NCBI RefSeq assembly: GCF_018320785.1
Contig: NC_054870.1
Location: forward strand, 2,857,199 to 2,921,198
Direction of reading: 5' to 3'
DNA length: 64,000 bases
Source: Cheilinus undulatus
Taxonomy: Eukaryota > Chordata > Actinopteri > Labriformes > Labridae
In this document: one piece after another, positions 1 through 13,045 of the stretch
Numbering within the stretch: the stretch's first letter is position 1
How the letters are laid out: every line of letters begins with the position of its first letter
The notes under the pieces: generated by a model
What the model saw: only the letters and a program-made list of their open reading frames with translations
Database searches by the model: none
Told to the model about the DNA's origin: nothing
Made by a program: the position numbers and the translations under genes

Positions 1-272
1 CCTGGTGTAAAGTGGTAACAGCAGAGACCTCTGCCATTAGCCCTTTCTCCCAACAGTGCAGAATCCTTAAAAAAAAAATCCTGGATCCAGACGGTGATCC
101 GGATCACTCCCAAAATCTAATCAGTTCTTCCTTATGCCATTTCTGACAATTCCTGAAAATGTCATCAAAATCCGTCCATAACTTTTTGAGTTATGTTGCT
201 AACAAACAAACCAACAAACTAACAAACGAACAAACCCACCCGATTACATAACCTCCTTGGCGGAGGTAATAA
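1..272. repeat. Interspersed repeat fragment
   Basis: The stretch ends in a run of AAACAAAC/AACAAACG-type short repeats followed by CATAACCTCCTTGGCGGAGG, a block I recall as common in teleost intergenic DNA. No coding potential is visible. The family assignment is from memory of similar fish sequences and was not checked. Confidence 0.5.
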
Positions 273-995
273 TGAACTACAGAGGTGTATTTTGAACCTG
301 TTACAATTGTTTTCAATCTGTCACTCACTAATTGCTCCCTGTATATCTTATTATGTGGAATTGTGGGATCCATCTTTAAAATGACCATAAATTCAATAAT
401 AAAACTGCAAAAACGAGCCGTACGTATCATCAATAAGGCTGATTATTCTGCTCACTAATAATAATTTTCTAAATTCTCATGTTGTGAAATTTAATCATTT
501 GTTTAAATACAAAATAATGCGAATAATGTTTAGAGCAAAATTTAAAAACGCCTTCTTAATCAGCACAGAGGTTCTTTTCAATTCAGGAGAGTCCGTGTAA
601 TCTCAGAGGTGTTTGTTAATTTAATGTACAAAGACATAAAAAAAAAAAAAAAAAAAGGTATGAAAAGGAGACGTGTTTCTGTTGTTGGAATTAAATTCTG
701 GGATGATGCCAATATAAAATGAAAAACATGTAATTTACTTTTGGTTTTTAAGAAAATGGTTTGCAAAGCTTTTTTTTTTATCTTGCAAGTGTGACTGATT
801 ATCTGTCGTTTCTTTGTATTTCTGGAAGATGAAGTGTAAATAGTTGAAAATGTAGGATAGGCTTTTTGATTCTGCCTATGCCTTTTCAGTCATTACTCAT
901 CACATGACTGCTGATTTTTTTGAAATATCTATACTGTGTAAGATGTTTGGAGTAGTTATGTTATGATTAAATAAAACTAAACTAAACTAAAGCTA
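273..995 (+). pseudogene. LINE 3' end with decayed reverse-transcriptase tail
   Basis: Plus-strand translation around 345-460 gives a short LINE-type ORF2 C-terminal motif (IKLQKRAVRIINKADYSAH), then stop codons, then a further piece in a shifted frame (FLNSHVVKFNHLFKYKIMR) near 466-520. This is the usual end of jockey/Rex-like non-LTR reverse transcriptases. The element finishes in AATAAAACTAAACTAAACT near 969-990, a simple-repeat 3' tail typical of LINEs. It is 5'-truncated and inactive. The exact clade cannot be set from this fragment. Confidence 0.6.
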
Positions 996-1623
996 TCATC
1001 ATATTTATTTTAAGCCCCAGCTAGTGTCTGATTCACCAAACATGCCAAAGCAGCAGTGATGGACTAACACGTTACAATGGCATGTGTCTGCACAGAGATC
1101 CTGGTCTTAGACAGATTTATCAGCCTGAATATGAGCGTGGAGACCCTCCATGGACAAACAGCACACTGACATTTGCTGTTTTCAGGACCTGAAGAGTCCC
1201 ACAGGACCTCTGAGGAGCAGCGGCCGAGAGCTGGGACAGCGAGGATTGGGCACTGGAGCAGAAGGCAGGGGCCGGGGCTCTGAGGGCCCAGCCTGTCTGA
1301 AGAGGCTCAGCAGAGGCCTGCAGGAGACTTCGGCGGCGTTGGGCTGCGACAGCTTCATCCAGATGGCCTCTGTGTGAATTAGCAGAAACGGGAAGCAGCT
1401 GCGGCCAGCGCTGAGCCCCCCCCCCACGCTTGAATAGGACCCAACAGGGGAGGGAGGGCATTTGCATGAGAGGGAAAATCTGGCCAACCAAGTATGGCCC
1501 TGCCAGAATCCCAAATCTCACTTCCCCTTTCAGCCAGCTGACTGACATGCTTCTTTAAAACACACCCTCCGTCACTTTCAGTCACTCTTCCTGCAGAACA
1601 CAGAGGGATGGCACGACAGAAAA
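996..1623. other. GC-rich island, possible exon, nature unknown
   Basis: Roughly 1180-1500 is far richer in G and C than the surrounding AT-rich DNA. Both strands stay open for 70-140 codons here, which is what GC-rich DNA does by chance. On the minus strand a pyrimidine stretch ending in CACACAG (about 1374-1380) would be a passable splice acceptor, and on the plus strand TTTTCAG sits at about 1180-1186. No protein family was recognised on either strand. It may be an exon of an undetected gene or a repeat. Confidence 0.25.
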
Positions 1624-4600
1624 AAAGAAATAATTCTCAATAACAGGGCACTTTATCAGGTCCTGAAAGAAATTATTCTCAATAACCGGACACTTTATCA
1701 GCTCCTAAAACAAATGATTCTCAATAACAGGACACTTTATCAGCTCCTAAAACAAATGATTCTCAATAACAGGACACTTTATCAGCTCCTAAAACAAATG
1801 ATTCTCAATAACAAGACACTTTATCAGCTCCTAAAACAAATGATTCTCAATAACAGGACACTTTATCAGCTCCTACAAGAAATGATTCTCAATAACAGGA
1901 CACTATCAGCTCCTGAAAGAAATGATTCTCAATAACAGGACACTTTATCAGATCCTAAAACAAATGATTCTCAATAACAGGACACTTTATCAGCTCCTAC
2001 AAGAAATGATTCTCAATAACAGGACACTATCAGCTCCTGAAAGAAATTATTCTCAATAACAGGACACTTTATCAGCTCCTGAAAGAAATTATTCTCAATA
2101 ACAGGACACTTTATCAGCTCCTAAAACAAATGATTCTCAATAACAGGACAATTTATCAGCTCCTAAAACAAATGATTCTCAATAACAAGACACTTTATCA
2201 GCTCCTAAAACAAATGATTCTCAATAACAGGACACTTTATCAGCTCCTAAAACAAATGATTCTCAATAACAAGACACTTTATCAGCTCCTAAAACAAATG
2301 ATTCTCAATAACAGGACACTTTATCAGCTCCTAAAACAAATGATTCTCAATAACAGGACACTTTATCAGCTCCTAAAACAAATGATTCTCAATAACAGGA
2401 CACTTTATCAGCTCCTAAAACAAATGATTCTCGATAACAGGACACTTTATCAGCTCCTAAAAGAAATGATTCTCAATAACAGGACACTTTATCAGCTCCT
2501 AAAAGAAATGATTCTCAATAACAGGACACTTTATCAGGTCCTAAAACAAATGATTCTCAATAACAGGACACTTTATCAGCTCCTAAAAGAAATGATTCTC
2601 AATAACAGGACACTTTATCAGGTCCTAAAACAAATGATTCTCAATAACAGGACACTTTATCAGCTCCTTAAAGACAGGATTCTCAATAACAGGACACTTT
2701 ATCAGCTCCTTAAAGACAGGATTCTCAATAACAGGACACTTTATCAGCTCCTAAAAGAAATGATTCTCATTAACAGGACACTTTATCAACTCCTAAAAGA
2801 AATGATTCTCAATAACAGGACACTTTATCAGGTCCTAAAACAAATGATTCTCAATAACAGGACACTTTATCAGCTCCTTAAAGACAGGATTCTCAATAAC
2901 AGGACACTTTATCAGCTGCTTCAAGAAATGATTCTCAATAACAGGACACTTTATCAGCTCCTTCAAGAAATGATTCTCAATAACAGGACACTTTATCAGC
3001 TCCTGAAAGAAAAGATTCTCAATACCAGGACACTTTATCAGCTCCTAAAAGAAATGATTCTCAATAACAGGACACTTTATCAGCTCCTTAAAGACAGGAT
3101 TCTCAATAACAGGACACTTTATCAGCTCCTGAAAGAAATGATTCTCAATAACAGGACACTTTATCAGCTCCTTCAAGAAATGATTCTCAATAACAGGACA
3201 CTTTATCAGATCCTAAAACAAATGATTCTCAATAACAGGACACTTTATCAGCTCCTAAAACAAATGATTCTCAATAACAGGACACTTTATCAGCTCCTAA
3301 AACAAATGATTCTCAATAACAGGACACTTTATCAGCTCCTAAAAGAAATGATTCTCAATAACAGGACACTTTATCAACTCCTAAAAGAAATGATTCTCAA
3401 TAACAGGACACTTTATCAGGTCCTGAAAGAAATGATTCTCAATAACAGGACACTTTATCAGCCCCTTAAAGACAGGATTCTCACAGACAGGACATTTTAT
3501 CAGCTCCTTCAAGAAATGATTCTCAATAACAGGACACTTTATCAGCTCCTTCAAGAAATGATTCTCAATAACAGGACACTTTATCAGCTCCTTAAAGACA
3601 GGATTCTCACAGACAGGACACTTTATCAGCTGCTTCAAGAAATGATTCTCAATAACAGGACACTTTATCAGCTCCTTAAAGACAGGATTCTCACAGACAG
3701 GACACTTTATCAGCTGCTTCAAGAAATGATTCTCAATAACAGGATACTTTATCAGCTCCTAAAAGAAATGATTCTCAATAACAGGATACTTTATCAGCTC
3801 CTAAAACAAATGATTCTCAATAACAGGACGTTTTATCAGCTCCTAAAAGAAATGATTCTCAATAACAGGATACTTTATCAGCTCCTAAAACAAATGATTC
3901 TCAATAACAGGACACTTTATCAGCTCATAATAGAAATGATTCTCAATAACAGGACACTTTATCAGCTCCTAAAACAAATGATTCTCAATAACAGGACACT
4001 TTATCAGCTCCTTCAACAAATGATTCTCAATAACAAGACACTTTATCAGCTCCTAAAACAAATGATTCTCAATAACAGGACACTTTATCAGCTCCTTAAA
4101 GACAGGATTCTCAATAACAGGACACTTTATCAGCTCCTAAAACAAATGATTCTCAATAACAGGACACTTTATCAGCTCCTAAAACAAATGATTCTCAATA
4201 ACAGGACACTTTATCAGCTCCTTCAAGAAATGATTCTCAATAACAGGACACTTTATCAGCTCCTTCAAGAAATGATTCTCAATAACAGGACACTTTATCA
4301 GCTCCTAAAACAAATGATTCTCAATAACAGGACACTTTATCAGCTCCTAAAACAAATGATTCTCAATAACAAGACACTTTATCAGCTCCTAAAACAAATG
4401 ATTCTCAATAACAGGACACTTTATCAGCTCCTAAAACAAATGATTCTCAATAACAGGACACTTTATCAGCTCCTAAAACAAATGATTCTCAATAACAGGA
4501 CACTTTATCAGCTCCTTCAAGAAATGATTCTCAATAACAGGACACTTTATCAGCTCCTAAAACAAATGATTCTCAATAACAGGACACTTTATCAGCTCCT

Positions 4601-7600
4601 TCAAGAAATGATTCTCAATAACAGGACACTTTATCAGCTCCTAAAACAAATGATTCTCACAGACAGGACACTTTATCAGCTCCTTCAAGAAATGATTCTC
4701 AATAACAGGACACTTTATCAGCTCCTAAAACAAATGATTCTCAATAACAGGACACTTTATCAGCTCCTAAAACAAATGATTCTCAATAACAGGACACTTT
4801 ATCAGCTCCTTCAAGAAATGATTCTCAATAACAGGACACTTTATCAGCTCCTAAAACAAATGATTCTCAATAACAAGACACTTTATCAGCTCCTAAAACA
4901 AATGATTCTCAATAACAGGACACTTTATCAGCTCCTAAAAGAAATTATTCTCAGTAACAGGACACTTTATCAGCTCCTTAAAGACAGGATTCTCAATAAC
5001 AGGACACTTTATCAGCTCCTGAAAGAAATGATTCTCAATAACAGGACACTTTATCAGGTCCTGAAAGAAATGATTCTCAATAACAGGACACTTTATCAGC
5101 TCCTTCAAGAAATGATTCTCAATAACAGGACACTTTATCAGCTCCTTCAAGAAATGATTCTCAATAACAGGACACTTTATCAGCTCCTTAAAGACAGGAT
5201 TCTCACAGACAGGACACTTTATCAGCTGCTTCAAGAAATGATTCTCAATAACAGGACACTTTATCAGCTCCTGAAAGAAATGATTCTCAATAACAGGACA
5301 CTTTATCAGCTCCTAAAAGAAATGATTCTCAATAACAGGACACTTTATCAGCTCCTTAAAGACAGGATTCTCAATAACAGGACACTTTATCAGCTCCTTC
5401 AAGAAATGATTCTCAATAACAGGACACTTTATCAGCTCCTAAAACAAATTATTCTCAATAACAGGACACTTTATCAGCTCATAATAGAAATGATTCTCAA
5501 TAACAGGACACTTTATCAGCTCCAACAAGAAATTATTCTCAATAACAGGACACTTTATCAGCTCCTAAAACAAATGATTCCCAATAACAAGACACTTTAT
5601 CAGCTCCTAAAACAAATGATTCTCAATAACAGGACACTTTATCAGCTCCAACAAGAAATTATTCTCAATAACAGGACACTTTATCAGCTCCTAAAACAAA
5701 TGATTCTCAATAACAAGACACTTTATCAGCTCCTAAAACAAATGATTCTCAATAACAGGACACCTTATCAGCTCCTAAAACAAATGATTCTCAATAACAG
5801 GACACTTTATCAGCTCCTTCAAGAAATGATTCTCAATAACAGGACACTTTATCAGCTCCTAAAACAAATGATTCTCAATAACAGGACACTTTATCAGCTC
5901 CTAAAAGAAATGATTCTCAATAACAGGACACTTTATCAGCTCCTAAAACAAATGATTCTCAATAACAGGACACTTTATCAGCTCCTAAAACAAATGATTC
6001 TCAATAACAGGACACTTTATCAGCTCCTAAAACAAATGATTCTCAATAACAGGACACTTTATCAGCTCCTAAAAGAAATGATTCTCAATAACAGGACACT
6101 TTATCAGCTCCTTCAAGAAATGATTCTCAATAACAGGACACTTTATCAGCTCCTTCAAGAAATGATTCTCAATAACAGGACACTTTATCAGCTCCTTAAA
6201 GAAATGATTCTCAATAACAGGACACTTTATCAGCTCCTAAAACAAATGATTCTCAATAACAGGACACTTTATCAGCTCCTAAAAGAAATGATTCTCAATA
6301 ACAGGACACTTTATCAGCTGCTTCAAGAAATGATTCTCAATAACAGGACACTTTATCAGCTCCTTCAAGAAATGATTCTCAATAACAGGACACTTTATCA
6401 GCTCCTTAAAGACAGGATTCTCAATAACAGGACACTTTATCAGCTCCTAAAAGAAATGATTCTCAATAACAGGACACTTTATCAGCTCCTTCAAGAAATG
6501 ATTCTCAATAACAGGACACTTTATCAGATCCTAAAACAAATGATTCTCAATAACAGGACCCTTTATCAGCTCCTAAAACAAATGATTCTCAATAACAGGA
6601 CACTTTATCAGCTCCTAAAAGAAATGATTCTCAATAACAGGACACTTTATCAGCTCCTTAAAGACAGGATTCTCAATAACAGGACACTTTATCAGCTCCT
6701 AAAACAAATGATTCTCAATAACAGGACACTTTATCAGCTCCTAAAACAAATGATTCTCAATAACAGGACACTTTATCAGCTCCTAAAAGAAATGATTCTC
6801 AATAACAGGACACTTTATCAGCTCCTAAAAGAAATGATTCTCAATAACAGGACACTTTATCAGCTCCTAAAACAAATGATTCTCAATAACAGGACACTTT
6901 ATCAGCTCCTAAAAGAAATGATTCTCAATAACAGGACACTTTATCAGCTCCTTCAAGAAATGATTCTCAATAACAGGACACTTTATCAGCTCCTTAAAGA
7001 CAGGATTCTCAATAACAGGACGTTTTATCAGCTCCTAAAAGAAATGATTCTCAATAACAGGACACTTTATCAGCTCCTTAAAGACAGGATTCTCAATAAC
7101 AGGACGTTTTATCAGCTCCTAAAAGAAATGATTCTCAATAACAGGATACTTTATCAGCTCCTAAAACAAATGATTCTCAATAACAGGACACTTTATCAGG
7201 TCCTGAAAGAAATGATTCTCAATAACAGGACACTTTATCAGCTCCTAAAACAAATGATTCTCAATAACAGGACACTTTATCAGGTCCTAAAACAAATGAT
7301 TCTCAATAACAAGACACTTTATCAGCGCCTAAAACAAATGATTCTCAATAACAGGACACTTTATCAGCTCCTAAAACAAATGATTCTCAATAACAAGACA
7401 CTTTATCAGCTCCTAAAACAAATAATTCTCAATAACAGGACACTTTATCAGCTCCTAAAACAAATGATTCTCAATAACAGGACACTTTATCAGCTCCTTC
7501 AAGAAATGATTCTCAATAACAAGACACTTTATCAGCTCCTAAAACAAATGATTCTCAATAACAGGACACTTTATCAGCTCCTAAAACAAATGATTCTCAA

Positions 7601-10600
7601 TAACAGGACACTTTATCAGCTCCTAAAACAAATGATTCTCGATAACAGGACACTTTATCAGCTCCTAAAAGAAATGATTCTCAATAACAGGACACTTTAT
7701 CAGCTCCTAAAACAAATGATTCTCAATAACAGGACACTTTATCAGCTCCTAAAACAAATGATTCTCAATAACAGGACACTTTATCAGCTCCTTAAAGACA
7801 GGATTCTCAATAACAGGACACTTTATCAGCTCCTAAAACAAATGATTCTCAATAACAGGACACTTTATCAGCTCCAACAAGAAATTATTCTCAATAACAG
7901 GACACTTTATCAGCTCCTAAAACAAATGATTCTCAATAACAAGACACTTTATCAGCTCCTAAAACAAATGATTCTCAATAACAGGACACCTTATCAGCTC
8001 CTAAAACAAATGATTCTCAATAACAGGACACTTTATCAGCTCCTTCAAGAAATGATTCTCAATAACAAGACACTTTATCAGCTCCTAAAACAAATGATTC
8101 TCAATAACAGGACACTTTATCAGCTCCTTAAAGACAGGATTCTCAATAACAGGACACTTTATCAGCTCCTAAAACAAATGATTCTCAATAACAGGACACT
8201 TTATCAGCTCCTTAAAGACAGGATTCTCAATAACAAGACACTTTATCAGCTCCTAAAACAAATGATTCTCAATAACAGGACACTTTATCAGCTCCTAAAA
8301 GAAATGATTCTCAATAACAGGACACTTTATCAGCTGCTTCAAGAAATGATTCTCAATAACAGGACACTTTATCAGCTCCTTCAAGAAATGATTCTCAATA
8401 ACAGGACACTTTATCAGCTCCTTCAAGAAATGATTCTCAATAACAGGACACTTTATCAGCTCCTAAAACAAATGATTCTCAATAACAGGACACTTTATCA
8501 GCTCCTAAAAGAAATGATTCTCAATAACAGGACACTTTATCAGCTGCTTCAAGAAATGATTCTCAATAACAGGACACTTTATCAGCTCCTTCAAGAAATG
8601 ATTCTCAATAACAGGACACTTTATCAGCTCCTAAAACAAATGATTCTCAATAACAGGACACTTTATCAGCTCCTAAAACAAATGATTCTCAATAACAGGA
8701 CACTTTATCAGCTCCTAAAAGAAATGATTCTCACAGACAGGACACTTTATCAGCTCCTTAAAGACAGGATTCTCAGTAACAGGACACTTTATCAGCTCCT
8801 AAAACAAATGATTCTCAATAACAGGACACTTTATCAGCTCCTTAAAGACAGGATTCTCAATAACAAGACACTTTATCAGCTCCTAAAACAAATGATTCTC
8901 AATAACAGGACACTTTATCAGCTCCTAAAAGAAATGATTCTCAATAACAGGACACTTTATCAGCTCCTTAAAGAAATGATTCTCAATAACAGGACACTTT
9001 ATCAGCTCCTTCAAGAAATGATTCTCAATAACAGGACACTTTATCAGCTCCTTCAAGAAATGATTCTCAATAACAGGACACTTTATCAGCTCCTAAAACA
9101 AATGATTCTCAATAACAGGACACTTTATCAGCTCCTAAAAGAAATGATTCTCAATAACAGGACACTTTATCAGCTGCTTCAAGAAATGATTCTCAATAAC
9201 AGGACACTTTATCAGCTCCTTCAAGAAATGATTCTCAATAACAGGACACTTTATCAGATCCTAAAACAAATGATTCTCAATAACAGGACCCTTTATCAGC
9301 TCCTAAAACAAATGATTCTCAATAACAGGACACTTTATCAGCTCCTAAAAGAAATGATTCTCACAGACAGGACACTTTATCAGCTCCTTAAAGACAGGAT
9401 TCTCAGTAACAGGACACTTTATCAGCTCCTAAAACAAATGATTCTCAATAACAAGACACTTTATCAGCTCCTAAAACAAATGATTCTCAATAACAGGACA
9501 CTTTATCAGCTCCTAAAAGAAATGATTCTCAATAACAGGACACTTTATCAGCTCCTAAAACAAATGATTCTCAATAACAGGACACTTTATCAGCTCCTTA
9601 AAGACAGGATTCTCAATAACAGGACACTTTATCAGCTCTTAAAAGAAATGATTCTCAATAACAGGACACTTTATCAGGTCCTGAAAGAAATGATTCTCAA
9701 TAACAGGACACTTTATCAGCTCCTTCAAGAAATGATTCTCAATAACAGGACACTTTATCAGCTCCTTAAAGACAGGATTCTCAATAACAGGACGTTTTAT
9801 CAGCTCCTAAAAGAAATGATTCTCAATAACAGGACACTTTATCAGCTCCTTAAAGACAGGATTCTCAATAACAGGACGTTTTATCAGCTCCTAAAAGAAA
9901 TGATTCTCAATAACAGGATACTTTATCAGCTCCTAAAACAAATGATTCTCAATAACAGGACACTTTATCAGCTCCTAAAACAAATGATTCTCAATAACAG
10001 GACACTTTATCAGGTCCTAAAACAAATGATTCTCAATAACAAGACACTTTATCAGCGCCTAAAACAAATGATTCTCAATAACAGGACACTTTATCAGCTC
10101 CTAAAACAAATGATTCTCAATAACAAGACACTTTATCAGCTCCTAAAACAAATAATTCTCAATAACAGGACACTTTATCAGCTCCTAAAACAAATGATTC
10201 TCAATAACAGGACACTTTATCAGCTCCTTCAAGAAATGATTCTCAATAACAAGACACTTTATCAGCTCCTAAAACAAATGATTCTCAATAACAGGACACT
10301 TTATCAGCTCCTAAAACAAATGATTCTCACAGACAGGACACTTTATCAGCTCCTTAAAGACAGGATTCTCACAGACAGGACACTTTATCAGCTCCTAAAA
10401 GAAATGATTCTCAATAACAGGACACTTTATCAGCTCCTAAAACAAATGATTCTCAATAACAGGACACTTTATCAGCTCCTAAAACAAATGATTCTCAATA
10501 ACAGGACACTTTATCAGCTCCTTAAAGACAGGATTCTCAATAACAGGACACTTTATCAGCTCCTTCAAGAAATGATTCTCAATAACAGGACACTTTATCA

Positions 10601-11245
10601 GCTCCTTAAAGACAGGATTCTCAATAACAGGACACTTTATCAGCTCCTAAAACAAATGATTCTCAATAACAGGACACTTTATCAGCTCCTTCAAGAAATG
10701 ATTCTCAATAACAGGACACTTTATCAGCTCCTTCAAGAAATGATTCTCAATAACAGGACACTTTATCAGCTCCTTAAAGACAGGATTCTCACAGACAGGA
10801 CACTTTATCAGCTGCTTCAAGAAATGATTCTCAATAACAGGACACTTTATCAGCTCCTGAAAGAAATGATTCTCAATACCAGGACACTTTATCAGCTCCT
10901 AAAAGAAATGATTCTCAATAACAGGACACTTTATCAGCTCCTAAAACAAATGATTCTCAATAACAGGACACTTTATCAGGTCCTGAAAGAAATGATTCTC
11001 AATAACAGGACACTTTATCAGGTCCTTAAAGAAATGATTCTCAATAACAGGACACTTTATCAGGTCCTAAAAGAAATGATTCTCAATAACAGGACACTTT
11101 ATCAGCTCCTGAAAGAAATGATTCTCAATAACAGGACACTTTATCAGCTCCTTAAAGACAGGATTCTCAATAACAGGACACTTTATCAGCTCCTTCAAGA
11201 AAGGATTCTCAATAATAGGACATTTTATCAGCTCCTCAAAGAAAT
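1624..11245 (+). repeat. Giant 42-bp minisatellite, about 229 units
   Basis: An uninterrupted head-to-tail array of a 42-bp unit whose sense translation is MILNNRTLYQLLKQ. Common variants change the end of the unit (KQ, KE, QE, or KD followed by R in place of M), NN to TD, SN or DN, R to K, and L to F or V. Two units near the left edge (about 1905 and 2025) lack two bases (CACTATCAGC instead of CACTTTATCAGC) and break the frame; every unit to their right is exactly in register. Larger blocks recur inside the array (see findings). The left edge adjoins an A-rich stretch; the right edge runs into a transposon-like end. Confidence 0.97.
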
Positions 11246-11300
11246 TGCTCCTGGGGGCGGGGCTAATTGCCCACATGACATCATGAGGTTGAAAATCTGA
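2130..11300 (+). other. 3056-codon open frame through the minisatellite
   Basis: One plus-strand frame is open for the whole array from 2130 and ends 18 codons after the repeats, at a TGA beyond a G-rich non-repeat tail (GGGANCPHDIMRLKI). The two other plus frames are closed in every unit. If translated it would be about 217 near-identical 14-residue units, predicted helical with leucines and tyrosine on one side. No signal peptide, promoter, unique N-terminus or splice site is visible. Most unit-to-unit differences change the amino acid, which does not look like selection on protein. Most likely the frame is open only because the unit is a multiple of three and copies are homogenised by recombination. 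Confidence 0.85.
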
Positions 11301-11450
11301 AAACGGTTTGTTTCAGAACACATCTCCTGAAAGGTCGAGACAGAGAGGGGGGATTTATTTGATTCTTGGGGGGGTTGTGGACACGCTAGGGACACATATT
11401 TTTGTCAGAAAAGCCTGAAAAGTGTATTTTGTATTATATGTGACCTTTAA
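11246..11450. mobile_element. Transposon-like end flanking the minisatellite
   Basis: The repeat array runs directly into a GGGGGCGGGGCTAATTGCCC block and a stretch finishing in ATATGTGACCTTTAA near 11436-11450. I recall this tail from many fish loci as the end of a non-autonomous DNA element. The expected matching inverted end was not found to the left of the array, so the element is incomplete or the array has replaced its other half. Confidence 0.4.
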
Positions 11451-11539
11451 GATTCTTTCAGTGGTTTTTTTAAACGTTACTAGTCCACTAAGTCCACACA
11501 TCAGGGGGTCTTAGATGTCTCAAGGTGCAGGCCTAAAAG

Positions 11540-11816
11540 TGGAGGTGACAGCGTCTGCTCTGAGACTGTGGAAAACTGAAAATATTAGAGCTGCTCAATC
11601 TAGTGAACACTTTAAGTCCTTACTTAAGACCCATCTCTTTGAACTGGCTTTTAATACAAGTTGAGCTTTGACATGTTGACATTTTCTGCTCCTATCTATG
11701 CTGCTTATTATTGCTCTTTGATTTTTTTGTATTGTTGTTTAGTGGCTTCTGTGTCCTAAGCCTGTGCAGCACTTTGTGGTTGTTATAAACATGCTACAGA
11801 CATACAGTTTGACTTG
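11540..11816 (+). mobile_element. L2/Rex-like LINE 3' tail
   Basis: Plus-strand translation contains FKSLLKTHLFELAFNTS, the short motif found just before the stop of L2-type and related LINE ORF2 proteins, followed by a 3' UTR with the characteristic GCAGCACTTTGTGG block at about 11766. It is 5'-truncated. Confidence 0.55.
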
Positions 11817-12340
11817 ACTAAAGTTGTTTCACTGGGTGCAGATCAATAATCTACTAAAGAATAACAGTCAGGTCAGTGTAAGCAGCCTGTGTGAAATATG
11901 ATAGGGCCTCATTTACCAGGCCTGAGGTCTAGGTACTACTCAGCAGCGATGGTCCAACAGGCAGATTACATCCTCCCTTAAACAGACTCTCCACATCCAA
12001 CGTTTCCCTCATCTATAAGCAATAAAGGAGAAAAAGTATTAAATCTTTCTTTTTTGATGAACACAGACTATGTATTCTTAATGCTTGTGACCATACAGCC
12101 CCAGATGTGACCACTGCTGCACAGCCACAGTGCTACAAGCTTCCACCATATGGCCCCACATTCAGTCCGTACTCTATGGATCCCGCCGGCACCAGAGGAA
12201 TTCTGTGCATCTGTTCTAGTTCAGCTGCGAGGAGTCCCCGTGTTTGGAGACGCCCGAGGGGGTGTTGTGTGACTACTTTCACCACTGGCTAAATCAACAA
12301 AGTTTCAATGCAGTGGCCAACCACACTCAGCTGAAATATT
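11817..12340. other. Unassigned stretch with a possible decayed exon
   Basis: Between about 12095 and 12290 the base composition is more gene-like and a plus-strand frame reads through QPQCYKLPPYGPTFSPYSMD to a TAA after 61 codons. AG-ending pyrimidine tracts occur upstream. No family was recognised and no partner exon was found, so this is only a candidate. Confidence 0.15.
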
Positions 12341-12342
12341 TA

Positions 12343-12546
12343 TCAGGGACTTGACAAAAAGATGAAAAATAAATGAGTCAATTTTTTCATGGTCTTCCAG
12401 ATTTTGAAAGATTGTTTCATTAAATTTACATGAGAATTTCGATTCATGTGTGCACAATCTATAATGGTCCTCTTCAATGGGACAGAGGCAGAGAAGGTCA
12501 GCTTCTTTTCCTCGACAGAACCACGACTTAGAAGTGGATTAACCAA
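12343..12546 (-). pseudogene. Possible L1-type LINE fragment
   Basis: The minus-strand peptide includes HVNLMKQSFKIWKTMKKL, which resembles the L1-type ORF2 C-terminal segment seen at 59100 in this same window (NPMVKHSFKIWTQFRRLF). The match is short and the rest of the element is not evident. Confidence 0.3.
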
Positions 12547-13025
12547 CTTTTTCCCTCATCACTCATCTAAGCAGTTTTAATTCTGATAAATAGACATACA
12601 TTTACAGCAGAATCAGAAAATAAATTATTTTTATTCCACTTTCATTATTTTCATAATGTTAACTATATTAAAAGGGAAGTGTTGCTTTTAATAGAAATTA
12701 AAATTCAGCCCAAAAATGTTGATTTTAACCAGAATCTGCTGCTGCGGTAAATGTATGAACTCCTGTTAATGACTGATGTTAACTGTCAATTTATTTTATA
12801 TTAAAAGAAAGGTGTTGCTAATTAGTCCTTGTGTGATTGCTTATCTGATAATCTGACTACTCAACTAACTCCATTTAATTTTTGCAACATTGCACTCCGT
12901 TCACTGATTATTTCAATGTATTTTTGTCAGTCTTTAATGTCATCCTATAACTTTAGAAGCAGATGGATTGGCCAGACACCATGTTGAAATATAATCATGC
13001 AGTAAAAATATGAAACAGTCTATCT
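12547..13025. other. AT-rich spacer, nothing recognised
   Basis: AT-rich sequence with no open frame of note and no repeat that I could identify. Confidence 0.5.
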
Positions 13026-13045
13026 GGGGGGGGGGGGGGGGGGGG
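13026..13045 (+). repeat. Poly(G) run, 20 bases
   Basis: Twenty consecutive G residues. A second run of 13 G lies at 21514-21526 inside a MITE. Such runs are potential quadruplex sites and frequent assembly or sequencing error points. Confidence 0.95.

Noticed and set aside
3381..5234. Minus-strand open frames (113 and 99 codons) inside the 42-bp array, reading ELIKCPVIENHF-like repeats
   Set aside because: They are antisense readings of the same repeat and persist only where units lack CTAAAA; wherever that variant occurs the minus frame has a TAG.
1624..11245. CRISPR array
   Set aside because: Repeats abut with no unique spacers, the unit is 42 bp of near-identical sequence, and the genome is vertebrate.
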